Origin: Elysia marginata | Taxonomy: Eukaryota; Mollusca; Gastropoda; Plakobranchidae | NCBI GenBank assembly: GCA_019649035.1 | Contig: BMAT01005532.1 | Location: forward strand, 386,740 to 415,354 | Length of the DNA: 28,615 bases | Direction: 5' to 3' | Shown here: in pieces, positions 11,401 through 17,517 of the stretch | Layout: each line of letters starts with the position of its first letter | Numbering within the stretch: position 1 is the first letter of the stretch | Translations under genes and position numbers: made by a program | Notes under the pieces: generated by a model | What the model was told of the DNA's origin: nothing | Databases searched by the model: none | The model's input: the letters and a program-made list of their open reading frames with translations, nothing else

Positions 11401-14400
11401 TTACTCATGTCATTACAGACTGAAACACACCGATATGCAGAGATGCTAAATGTCAGGTTTTTTTTTCATTTCACAGCTTGTGTCTATGACATATTTTCAA
11501 TGGGAGATGCAATGCTCGTCTCATTTTCAGGGTTTGGTGTTTTTTTGTTTTTTTTTCAAAAACTATTTGGCACCCTTGCATAGAGTAAAAAAATAAAGGG
11601 AGAATTAAATATTGGCCTCCATTTCCCTTTTGTCTCAGATCTTCACAAAGCCTATTGGGAGAGCTGGCCCAAGAATGATGGGCAGATTGCCTCAGATATC
11701 ATCCTATCTTTGCTGAAGGACAACAGTACAGAAAGTGCCAGAACTTTAGAGACATATGACTCAAACAACGACAGTCTCTTTAATGAAGAAGAGTTGCAAA
11801 AAGCTTTAGGCTTACCGGACACTCAAGTGCCAAGACGGTGTAAGTTAGCTCGTTGACAATTATGTTGTTTTTTTTTAAGGAGATTTAGGGAAAGTTATTT
11901 TTTTGAATTCAGCTTTTCCGAAAGTTTAAGATATTTTGCTGATGCAATTTCTTTTGGCTGGAAAACTTAATGTGTCAATTGTTAAGTTTACTGGATGCAT
12001 TTTTTAGGGTGCAAGAGTAAGACTACTGGTATTACTGATAAATTTTAAAGACCCCCTCTCACTCTTGCCGGCAATAACTTGTTTCTTTTTTTTAACTAGA
12101 TTTAGATGTTGATTTCTGTTGTCTTTATAAAGTCTTATGACCTTTTGGGATGGCATGAGTTATATGTGTATCTGAATTAAAAACCAGAATTTTTTTTTTA
12201 TCGAGGTAGAACAGTTGGATCAACTGACCCGAGAACTACAGACTCTCATTTGAACTTTTTTTTCATAATAAACTGTGCATCGTATGAAAATAGCAACCTA
12301 ATGTTATTAATCCGGCCTTGCCAGGCATGTATATGCTTGTGTTTTGGGGTGATCTCTTTTCTATTTGTTGAGTTTTTTTATCTGATTTAAGGTTTTACAT
12401 TACTTTAAGATAGTTGTGTTACCATTTACGAGGTACGTTTATTTCCTTCCATATTTATTCTATTCTGAGATAAGTTGGTGACGGGTCTCTGTCTATAAAA
12501 GTATTTCTATTCTGCAAGTATAAAAAAGAGGATCAAACGTCGGGAGTAAACTGCGGCAACCCAACTTTTTCACTAAAGCCTAGGATAACCCACATAACAA
12601 TCAGATCCGCGAAATAAAAAAATAGCGGAAGTGGGCCCAGTTGAACCAGAGACTGGCAGAGAGTGTAAAATGGACATGCGCGGGTAAAACGTAGAAGAAC
12701 AACAGAAAACGTCAAGCAGAAGCAATCTTAACTTCGTAATTTAGGTCTACCGATAGGCGAACAGTTAGCGAACTTTTACTCGATCAACCCTAAACAGCAC
12801 TATCGCATAGCACAGCATTGTGAGAAGAAGGTTCTACAGCATTGTGTTCTAGCCATGCAAGACAGATGAACTAGATGAAGATTAGCTACCAAGTACCGCT
12901 AAATCTATAGATCTTTTATAGGTCTAAAGTATAAATTTACCCTTGTAAGATCTAACATTATTTTATCTAGTCTTAGAGTTTTATTTTTTTCCCCGAAGGA
13001 ACCCGGTTTTGGTGAAGGTCTAAATGTTGAGATATGATAAGGCTTGATAGGTTATTAGCACCAGGGCCTTTCATTTCTATGGAAAACACATGTAGGCCTG
13101 ATGTATTCCAATCAAATAAAGGTATTATTGCTAGCACAGTGTCTAAAGAGGAAATAAATTTTAGGGTTGAAACTAATTCAATGTGATGGGGCTTTATAAA
13201 TTAGTGGAATCCGCGAGAAGTCAACTCGCTTGAAGTCAACTCTCGGTTAAAGTCAACACCTCGCAACAGTCCCTCTTTTTTCCTTTTTTATTCAAGTAAC
13301 TTTATTTCGCATTAAGTCAACAGCCTCGGATCTATTTTTGCTTAAAGTCAACACCTCATGGTCGAATTGAAAGATAAAGAGAGACCCCAGATGGGTCTTG
13401 GGAAAGACAAAGAAAGGTAGAGGAGGTGGGTGGGTGGGCGCCCTGTTTCCAAAATCCAATCATGATTCAATACACTGCGTCCAGCACTTGCTCGCCTGCT
13501 TGGGCCCACTGGCCTGGCAAGGGCTAGTGGGGGAGAGGGAGGGGGGCGGGCTATTGCGGCTGGACAGAAGACAGTTACAGATGCTGATTGGTGCAGTTCA
13601 CTGATGGTTCTCCCACTTCTCCCCGTCTCGCCAAACCAGTGCGAACACAGTGTTCATGTGCACACACCTAAGCATTCCATACCTGCGTCTACGACTAGGC
13701 TAAACTAGCCTTCATCATTTCTCAGAGTACCTTCCAAGTGGTTATGCTGCGCNNNNNNNNNNNNNNNNNNNNNNNNNNNNNNNNNNNNNNNNNNNNNNNN
13801 NNNNNNNNNNNNNNNNNNNNNNNNNNNNNNNNNNNNNNNNNNNNNNNNNNNNNNNNNNNNNNNNNNNNNNNNNNNNNNNNNNNNNNNNNNNNNNNNNNNN
13901 NNNNNNNNNNNNNACATGAAATAAGAATTGCTGCCCAAATACTCTTAAATGGCTTCTTTTGTGGGATAATTTTCAAAAAATTTCCGGGGGGACATGCCTC
14001 CGGACACCCCTAGAAAAGCTCCCGTCTTCGGCGGTCGCATCATCTGTTACGTAACGCCAGTAAAGTTCCTCCTTTTTGAACATTATAAAGTGGCACCTAC
14101 TTAAGCACATTCACTATTGTGATCACATTAACTTCTACATTCTCTGTAAAAAGCTCTTTTTTTTTTATATGCTTCTAGCATTATCTGCTCATCTGAGAAA
14201 ATTATCTAATTTCTGTCATAGTGGACTTCTTCGCTTTTGCTCAGATTAAATCCAACAATATCTGTGTAGAAGATTGATATTTATTTTTAATGAGAAATGT
14301 CGTTCTGTTTTTGTTTTTTGTCGCAAAAACTTACCACTATGACTAAAAGAGAACTAGAGAACTTTCAAAAGTTGATTTTTGTTCAAGTGCTCAATGACAT

Positions 14401-16955
14401 GATCTTGCAATTTTTGTCTCTTTTGAACTATTCGTGCCATGTCACAGATAATCAAAATTATTCCCTTTGTTTGTGTTTCTCTGCAGAATTGAAACTCCAG
14501 CTTGCAAAAGAGTGCTCTTTCCTGTGAGTAGTGGTACACACAAATAACTTTCAACCTTCTTATTTTGAGTACTTAATCCTGATCGGGTGATTGATTTCAT
14601 TGTAATCTGTGCCTTCATGCTACAATAAGTTAGATTTCAAACGCTCAATTTACTGATAAGTTGTCTATAAGACAATGCAAAAGTTTACAGTCTCAACGAA
14701 ACCCATTTTACAATCAGTGGGCCTATCATCCAAGAAAAAAAATTCATCAGAAGCAATATAAATTTTTAGCAGTCAATATTGTAATCTCATAATGCAGTAA
14801 TGTGACATTTTTACCTTATAAATTTGTTTTTTTTTCCTTCATTTTTTTCTTTGACATCCTAGATTTCTGCAAGTGTAATTTTCTTTCCTTTTGGATGTAT
14901 AAAATACTTATTTAAAGCTAGAGGCATATTAGATCTTAAGAGCTAATTTCTTACTAGACGTTTTCAGCCTTCTTGTTTTGTTTTCATATGAAACCATATT
15001 ATCTGAACGCAGCTATTTTTCTTGCTATTTATTGTATTTTTTTTCTTGACAACTTTACTTGTAAAATATTGCAAATATTGATGAAATAGAAACTTTTTCC
15101 TTTCTTAAATTGTTATGTGGCACATTCTTAAATAAACCTATGCTTATTTCACTCTATTTGTTGCCATATTTTGAACAAGAAATCTTTATCTTTCATTAAT
15201 GACAAACAATATACACAGGACAAAGTCTCAAAAAGGCTATATTGTTTTCACACATTTTACTGTTTTCATTGTTTACGCTGTTACACTATGCATCTTCCCT
15301 CTCGTTAGTTTTACTCTGCTTGTTTCAATAAATACTCACTGTGAGAGGAAACAAGCATAAAAGCTCTGTTCACCATTTCCGGATTCTTGTAAGAATTTTT
15401 CATGACACGTTTTTGTCTCATCGCTTTATTTATTCATTTACTCTTCAAAAGTAAATGGTCTTTCTTCTTTGTAAACAAGAAAAAGCAATTATCTAGTTAT
15501 GTGCTTGTCATGTTTGTATGATACGGTATATTTTGTTTCAAGTTTGATAAAAATTTGGAATATAGGTAGAAACCAAAACATAGTAGAGAAACTTCTCAAA
15601 CTTTCTTTTTCACCATTGGCTGCACTTAAGAAAGTGGATTTTTTATCTCTCAATACAACCTTGAATGACCACAACTAAAGCTACACAGTTATGCTTGAGT
15701 GGTAAAACATATGTCTCGTGTTCGGGGTGAATTAGTCGGATGTCACGCTTTTAACCTTCAAAGGCATTGCTGTTTTGAACAAGAATTTTTTTGAAGCTGT
15801 CATAAGTGAAAAATTTCAAAAATTTGTCAATATTTTTTAGGAAAAATATGAAAATTTCTGTCAACTTTTAAATATATAGAGAAAGAAGAAAAATAGACCA
15901 CCTTTAAAATAGCATTTTCTTATACACATAATTTCCGATTTCCAACTCATTTGCCCTGGATGCAAGACATATTTTACTGTCAAGCAAAGTACATGTAGAA
16001 AATTTATTTTATGAGAACCAATTATTTGAACAAATAAACATTGAAGTCATTCAAAGTAACTAGAAAAGCTTATGCCCTGGATATTTGAACAGTCCTTTCT
16101 GGTTCTTAACAATTATTGCTTAGTAATTCTTTTTTTCTTAAGTGCAGAAGAGTTCATCTACATCATTATCTTTGAAAATGAATTTTATTGATAACTGAAA
16201 CTTATTGCAGAATCTGGTGAAAATAATACATGAGATTACACCAATTTGTAGAACTTCTTGTAGTTACATAAATTGTTTCCAACCTCAGATTTGTCTAGGT
16301 CTTACTGTATCCAATACTTCCCATATATGACTCCAATATACTTCCCATTATATGACTCCAATGACCAAGGTTAAGACATTTTTCGAAATTGTGACTTAAC
16401 CTATAAGAACTCTCAAGTTTGATTGAATTCCACTTCCTGTCTCTCTTGAAGCTCATAACAGCAGACGGATTGTGTCATATATTTTTGACCTTCACTTCTG
16501 ATGAGAAATAAGTCACTTTATAAATGTACTCGCTAAGATGTAGTATAAAGGCTCCTGTGGTAGGTAAAGACAGCAAATTTTTAAAGAAAATTTATTTAGT
16601 GAATATTTTGTGATTGATTAAAACTAAGAAATAGCTGAAGTCTGTTTCACACATTTTGTTATGAGGGTTGAAGTTTATAGAATCCTGAAGAAGAATTTTT
16701 TTTTTCCACTAAAATTACTGTATCTGGTAAACTTGTTCATGATATGTGCTGTTTTTTTTTTTTGCTGTTTAACAGACATTGACAATTTGGCATCTATGGC
16801 TAAAAAACCTTTTTATTGCAGCTAGTCGCAGAAATTCAAAGTTAATAGAAGTGTTTGAATCTCATTTTGATAAGAAATATTTTGTATTTTTCAAGCAATA
16901 TGATGTCCAAGATGGGTTCACAAATGAGAAGGACCAGAGGATGCTAATGATTTAA
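407..16955 (+). CDS. EFCAB14: EFCAB14-like EF-hand/coiled-coil protein, gene model (11 exons, 5' partial)
   Basis: Eleven exons join in one open frame of about 452 codons: 407-505, 1149-1241, 1625-1684, 2743-2835, 5241-5339, 6091-6213, 6410-6490, 7562-7856, 11018-11098, 11639-11839, 16822-16955. All introns are GT-AG. Junctions are phase 0 up to exon 8, then phase 1. Exons 1-6 are rich in heptad-like Leu/Ile/Val and charged residues (coiled coil). Exon 8 ends in a Ser/Thr/Pro/Asn linker, and exons 9-10 hold two EF-hand-like units ending in ALGL. From memory, human EFCAB14 (about 495 aa) has the same order: coiled coil, low-complexity linker, DLxxLF..DG.., then a second EF-hand with FDSDGDG and ALG near its C-terminus. 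That protein is poorly characterised and has an N-terminal membrane segment; its counterpart here would lie left of the window. I infer a calcium-responsive or structural membrane protein. The C-terminal exon extends beyond the human end and is the least certain part. Confidence 0.82.
1149..1241 (+). CDS. EFCAB14: EFCAB14-like exon (coiled coil)
   Basis: Thirty-one codons, phase 0 at both ends, acceptor ..GATCCCAG and donor GTAATT. The product, IVASLGSDFKEEQ..KIDELEQRLSVLE, has hydrophobic residues at heptad spacing. The VASLG..F motif is close to the VASIG segment I recall in vertebrate EFCAB14, which supports the family assignment. Confidence 0.82.
1625..1684 (+). CDS. EFCAB14: EFCAB14-like exon (short helix)
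   Basis: Twenty codons, phase 0 at both ends, acceptor ..CTATTACTTTAG and donor GTAATT. The product, AKQLEKAPEVAEKKYSVDAQ, is charged and helical. The exon is short and could be skipped without shifting the frame. Confidence 0.72.
2247..2258 (+). repeat. Poly-C run (12)
   Basis: Twelve C bases in a row inside an AT-rich intron. Confidence 0.9.
2443..2498 (+). repeat. (CT)n microsatellite
   Basis: Near-perfect CT dinucleotides run for about 56 bases with a TTC interruption near 2480. Imperfect CTGT/TCT repeats extend it to the left to about 2390. It lies in an intron, and a Ser-Leu open frame across it is just the repeat read in one frame. Confidence 0.92.
2743..2835 (+). CDS. EFCAB14: EFCAB14-like exon (coiled coil)
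   Basis: Thirty-one codons, phase 0 at both ends, acceptor ..CTGTATTTAG and donor GTAAGT. The product runs YRDMLLQQITDVNETSKS and ends KEQLNLLQ, amphipathic with Leu/Ile at heptad-like spacing. NET and similar sequons recur in this family's coiled coil. Confidence 0.8.
2836..5240 (+). other. Long intron of the EFCAB14-like gene
   Basis: About 2.4 kb between exons 4 and 5. Apart from the pogo/Tigger-like element at 4643-5130 it is AT-rich, with T runs and no supportable exon. The coiled-coil register LNLLQ|GRLSALE continues smoothly across the junction, so no exon appears to be missing. Confidence 0.6.
4643..5130. mobile_element. Pogo/Tigger-like non-autonomous element (488 bp)
   Basis: TA at 4641-4642 and TA at 5131-5132 flank ends that match as inverted repeats at 12 of 16 positions (TACTGTCCAACCGGCC against TACAGTCAAACTCGCC, read inward). 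The right end read on the - strand, CAGTCAAACTCGCCTAGCTG, has the CAGTCAAAC..CGC form common at invertebrate pogo/Tigger ends. The interior is richer in GC and CpG than the surrounding intron and has no long open frame. The left end is diverged, so the exact start is less sure than the right end. Confidence 0.6.
5241..5339 (+). CDS. EFCAB14: EFCAB14-like exon (coiled coil)
   Basis: Thirty-three codons, phase 0 at both ends. The acceptor follows a long T tract (..CTTTTTTTTTAG) and the donor is GTTGGT, weaker than its neighbours. The product, GRLSALETYAQSKESGLGYD..NLIQEK, continues the amphipathic helix directly from the LNLLQ end of the previous exon. Confidence 0.8.
6091..6213 (+). CDS. EFCAB14: EFCAB14-like exon (Ser-rich then helical)
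   Basis: Forty-one codons, phase 0 at both ends, acceptor ..CATATCAACAG and donor GTAGTG. The product begins MSNLSSTSGIALSTEV and ends in a helix, FSQLSAKVSQLTQMMESK. The initial ATG is internal to the model; I see no promoter that would make it a start. NLS and similar Asn-X-Ser/Thr sites would fit an extracellular or lumenal domain (inference). Confidence 0.78.
6410..6490 (+). CDS. EFCAB14: EFCAB14-like exon
   Basis: Twenty-seven codons, phase 0 at both ends, acceptor ..TTTTTCTTTCAG and strong donor GTAAGT. The product, YDFAERMDLVSKGGFGLFKG.., breaks the coiled coil with a Gly-rich turn. Confidence 0.75.
7562..7856 (+). CDS. EFCAB14: EFCAB14-like exon (helix plus Ser/Thr/Pro linker with internal duplication)
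   Basis: This is the longest exon, 98 codons plus one base (phase 0 to phase 1), acceptor ..CTACATTAG and donor GTGATT. It opens with a helix (LNTELDSLLRRLDTVDTAVLN) and then turns into an Asn/Ser/Thr/Pro-rich linker. The linker holds two 23-codon-period copies of the pattern PNSxSAxTT..S..E.V...D. In frame, the sequence stays open past the donor to 7915, so intron retention would give a short truncated tail. The joined codon with the next exon is G|CT (Ala). Confidence 0.82.
7715..7846 (+). repeat. Tandem coding duplication (69-nt unit) in the linker
   Basis: Copy 1 is 7715-7783 and copy 2 is 7784-7846. Both begin Pro-Asn-Ser and align as PNSNSASTTVSSVKETVTNMD against PNSSSAPTTPQSAEEVVPKTD (12 of 21 residues identical). 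The DNA is also recognisably similar, e.g. CTCAAATAGTGC against CTCAAGTAGTGC. This is an old in-frame duplication that lengthened the linker between the coiled coil and the EF-hands. Confidence 0.75.
8580..8610 (+). repeat. Left terminal inverted repeat of the mariner
   Basis: It starts CGAGGGTGGATCAATAAGTA after TA at 8578-8579. The outer 16 bases are identical to the inverted right end. Confidence 0.92.
8738..9834 (+). pseudogene. Mariner transposase pseudogene
   Basis: The likely original start is ATG 8738. Three lesions break the frame: an in-frame TAA at 8822-8824, a one-base loss near 9452-9459 (the upstream frame then stops at 9473-9475), and TGA at 9646-9648; the ancestral stop is 9832-9834. 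Family marks are present in order: an HTH-type region (SYQTICRWVREF), a GRPK linker, WIPHLLTVDQK (WVPHeL motif), GDETW, HDNAVPHK and YSPNLAPCDF. All three catalytic Asp codons survive (9251, 9535, 9640), and exactly 34 residues separate the second and third, so this is DD34D. The family enzyme cuts and pastes at TA sites; this copy cannot make a full protein. Confidence 0.93.
9876..9906 (-). repeat. Right terminal inverted repeat of the mariner
   Basis: Read on the - strand it starts CGAGGGTGGATCAATATGTT, followed on the + strand by TA at 9907-9908. The inner 15 bases agree with the left end at 9 positions. Confidence 0.92.
10339..10508. mobile_element. Pogo/Tigger-like MITE (170 bp)
   Basis: TA at 10337-10338 and 10509-10510 flanks inverted ends. 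The right end on the - strand reads CAGTCAACTCTGCTTAAGTC and the left end reads TAATCAGCTCTGCTTAAATC; CTCTGCTTAA is shared exactly. Inside are further AAGTCAA-type repeats (ATAAGTCAAA, CTAAGTCAAT), typical of the repeated subterminal motifs of these elements. It is too short to encode anything. Confidence 0.7.
11018..11098 (+). CDS. EFCAB14: EFCAB14-like exon (entry to EF-hands)
   Basis: 81 nt, phase 1 to phase 1, acceptor after a T tract (..TTTTTTTTAAACAG) and donor GTAAAT. The product is ASSEISKEVEQELHQSLEIK followed by GINTAD. The last part leads into the DL(H)KAYW helix of the next exon, matching the position of the first EF-hand helix in human EFCAB14 as I remember it. Confidence 0.8.
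11639..11839 (+). CDS. EFCAB14: EFCAB14-like exon (two EF-hand units)
   Basis: 201 nt, phase 1 to phase 1, acceptor ..CCCTTTTGTCTCAG and perfect donor GTAAGT. Unit 1, DLHKAYWESWPKNDGQI, keeps the D-G and Ile of an EF loop but lacks acidic residues at loop positions 1 and 12, so it is probably non-binding. Unit 2 has the 12-residue loop DSNNDSLFNEEE: D1, N3, D5, a hydrophobic at 8 and E12 are in place, with Ser instead of Gly at 6. The helix after it reads LQKALGL. If the donor is not used, the exon reads on through six codons, from TGT, to a TGA at 11854-11856. Confidence 0.85.
12206..12253 (+). other. Candidate alternative 3' exon (VEQLDQLTRELQTLI-stop)
   Basis: After a T tract ending ATCGAG there is a 15-codon stretch with Leu/Val at heptad spacing and a TGA at 12251-12253. 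AATAAA follows at 12267-12272. It looks like a small terminal exon, but it reads this way only in phase 0, whereas the EF-hand exon ends in phase 1; joined to that exon the frame becomes CRTVGSTDPRTT.. instead. GAG is also a poor acceptor. Confidence 0.2.
12536..12812. promoter_or_regulatory. CpG-rich, promoter-like island inside an intron
   Basis: About 16 CpG sites occur in roughly 280 bases, far above the CpG-poor flanks. Motifs include GCGGAAGTG (ETS-type) at 12625-12633, CATGCGCG (NRF1-like) and two AACGT sites. No coding exon is obvious on either strand. It could be an intragenic promoter, a CpG-rich enhancer or a transposon fragment; I cannot decide. Confidence 0.3.
13202..13350 (+). 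mobile_element. Pogo/Tigger-like terminus with repeated AAGTCAAC motifs
   Basis: It starts TAGTGGAATCCGCGAGAAGT and then carries AAGTCAAC five times (from 13218, 13233, 13250, 13314 and 13336), spaced by CGC/TCG-rich linkers. The arrangement matches the CAGTxxAAxxCGCTTAAGTC pattern of the other copies. No convincing second end was found before the assembly gap at 13753, so the element may be truncated or its other end may lie in the gap. Confidence 0.5.
13395..13640. promoter_or_regulatory. GC-rich segment with GC box and CCAAT motifs
   Basis: A GC-rich island in an AT-rich intron holds CCAAT at 13456-13460, an inverted CCAAT (ATTGG) at 13587-13591 and a GC box GGGGGGCGGG at 13541-13550. It follows a pogo-like terminus and leads into the assembly gap. 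The reading frame across it has no family resemblance. A promoter or the interior of a transposon are both possible. Confidence 0.3.
13753..13913. other. Assembly gap (161 N)
   Basis: A run of undetermined bases inside the last intron of the + strand gene. It sits between two GC-rich stretches (13395-13752 and 13983-14060), which suggests a hard-to-sequence repeat or GC-rich region. Confidence 0.99.
13983..14004. repeat. GC-rich imperfect palindrome beside the gap
   Basis: TCCGG.....ACATGCC..CCGGA forms an inverted repeat of about 22 bases, followed by CACCCC and CTCCCGTCTTCGGCGGTCG. It looks like the edge of a GC-rich dispersed repeat whose body would lie in the gap, but I cannot name the family. 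Confidence 0.35.
14487..14527 (+). other. Candidate alternative terminal exon (ELKLQLAKECSFL tail)
   Basis: A good acceptor (..TGTGTTTCTCTGCAG, 14472-14486) is followed by AA-TTG-AAA-CTC-CAG.. to TGA at 14525-14527. Joined to either phase-1 exon ending in G (7856 or 11098), the first codon is GAA and the tail reads ELKLQLAKECSFL-stop, which would drop the main EF-hand. Joined to the EF-hand exon (ending in T) it gives an immediate TAA, so the protein would stop right after PRR. Both outcomes are plausible and neither is shown. Confidence 0.25.
16315..16362 (+). repeat. 24-bp tandem duplication in an intron
   Basis: TACTTCCCATATATGACTCC at 16315 recurs as TACTTCCCATTATATGACTC at 16339; the copies differ by one inserted T and their last bases. 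Confidence 0.75.
16822..16955 (+). CDS. EFCAB14: EFCAB14-like terminal exon (candidate third EF-hand-like tail)
   Basis: Acceptor ..TTTTTATTGCAG. With the single T carried over from 11839 the first codon is TCT, and the frame stays open for 44 residues to TAA at 16953-16955. The tail is basic then helical: SRRNSKLIEVFESHFDKKYF, then VFFKQYDVQDGFTNEKDQRM. YDVQDGFTNEKD looks like an EF loop one residue short. A poly(A) signal follows 100 bases later. A second acceptor at 16775 would instead give a tail of 18 codons or fewer, ending at TAG 16823-16825. Human EFCAB14 ends before this segment as I recall, so it may be a lineage-specific extension or a mis-joined exon. Confidence 0.6.
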
Positions 16956-17055
16956 TGAACTTACCTGTGCATGGTAGATCTCAATGTATTCTTTTTCTTT
17001 CATTCTTAAACCTATCAACAATTTGTATGATTTCATATTTATAATGCTCTCTTTA

Positions 17056-17061
17056 AATAAA
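17056..17061 (+). promoter_or_regulatory. Poly(A) signal AATAAA for the + strand gene
   Basis: AATAAA lies 100 bases after the TAA at 16953-16955. A GT/T-rich stretch (GAGTTTCGTGTTC, then CTCATTGTGTAC) follows it, as expected for a cleavage site at about 17075-17085. Confidence 0.6.
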
Positions 17062-17214
17062 GATTGACTGAGTTTCGTGTTCAAAATTAGACTGCTCATT
17101 GTGTACATAAAACAACTACATATATTCCTTCCTTATGCCAAAATACCTAAATCCTGATGTGATATTTCCATGATGTTTTTATGAAAAACTGTTATTACTT
17201 TCAAGCATGAAATA

Positions 17215-17517
17215 TACCGGCTCTGTGGCCTAGCGGTAAAGACACTCGCTCAGAGATCGGGAGGTACGGGTTCGATCCCCGGCCGAGTCAAACCAAAGAC
17301 TTTAAAATTGGTATTAGTAGCTGATCCGCCTGGTGTCTGGCATTATGGATTTAGTGCTAAGTCTGGTTGGCCCGGTGTCAGGATAATGTGACTGGGTATG
17401 TTGTATGCAGCGCTCCGTACATCACAGTGTGGCAGCACGCTTTCAGTTATCCCAAGCGCCGTCTCTGATACAACCTTGTAGTTGAAAAGAGACGTTAAAA
17501 TTTAAACAACCAACAAA
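17215..17517 (+). mobile_element. tRNA-derived SINE with target-site duplication
   Basis: A 303-bp element begins with a tRNA-like head and ends in an A-rich tail (..GACGTTAAAATTTAAACAACCAACAAA). It is flanked by a perfect 9-bp duplication CATGAAATA at 17206-17214 and 17518-17526. The body (17291-17460) is not AT-rich like its surroundings and I do not recognise a named central domain. It lies about 150 bases past the poly(A) signal of the + strand gene. SINEs are copied by LINE enzymes that recognise the tail; the partner LINE is not identifiable here. Confidence 0.9.
17219..17290 (+). promoter_or_regulatory. tRNA-like head of the SINE (RNA polymerase III A and B boxes)
   Basis: The A box TGGCCTAGCGG is at 17226-17236 and the B box GGTTCGATCCC at 17269-17279, the usual distance apart for a tRNA gene. 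The two ends, GGCTCTG and CCGAGTC, nearly pair as an acceptor stem. There is no sign that this is a working tRNA: the anticodon arm is poorly formed and the sequence runs on into the SINE body. Confidence 0.85.

Larger units (their letters stand above)
11840..16821 (+). other. Last intron of the EFCAB14-like gene (about 5 kb)
   Basis: It contains the two candidate small 3' exons (12206, 14487), the CpG-rich stretches, a pogo-like terminus, the gap and a small tandem duplication. From 14530 to 16770 it is AT-rich with no open frame of note. A possible decayed tRNA-like relic (GAGTGGTAAAACATATGTCT) lies near 15698. Confidence 0.55.

Noticed and set aside
12533..12715. 60-codon - strand open frame in the CpG-rich stretch
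   Set aside because: Hydrophobic product without family resemblance; the CpG density is better explained by a regulatory or repeat origin.
13596..13603. Right end of the pogo-like element that starts at 13202 (TTCACTG followed by AT)
   Set aside because: Only a few bases agree with the left end and there is no TA duplication.
13398..13604. 68-codon + strand open frame in the GC-rich block
   Set aside because: Gly-rich reading of G runs; no resemblance to a known protein and no splice support.
15690..15750. Possible tRNA gene or SINE head (GAGTGGTAAAACATATGTCT..)
   Set aside because: The A-box region is suggestive, but no B box follows and no cloverleaf can be drawn; at most a decayed relic.
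17219..17290. Functional tRNA gene
   Set aside because: The cloverleaf is imperfect and the unit is the head of a SINE with its own tail and target duplications.
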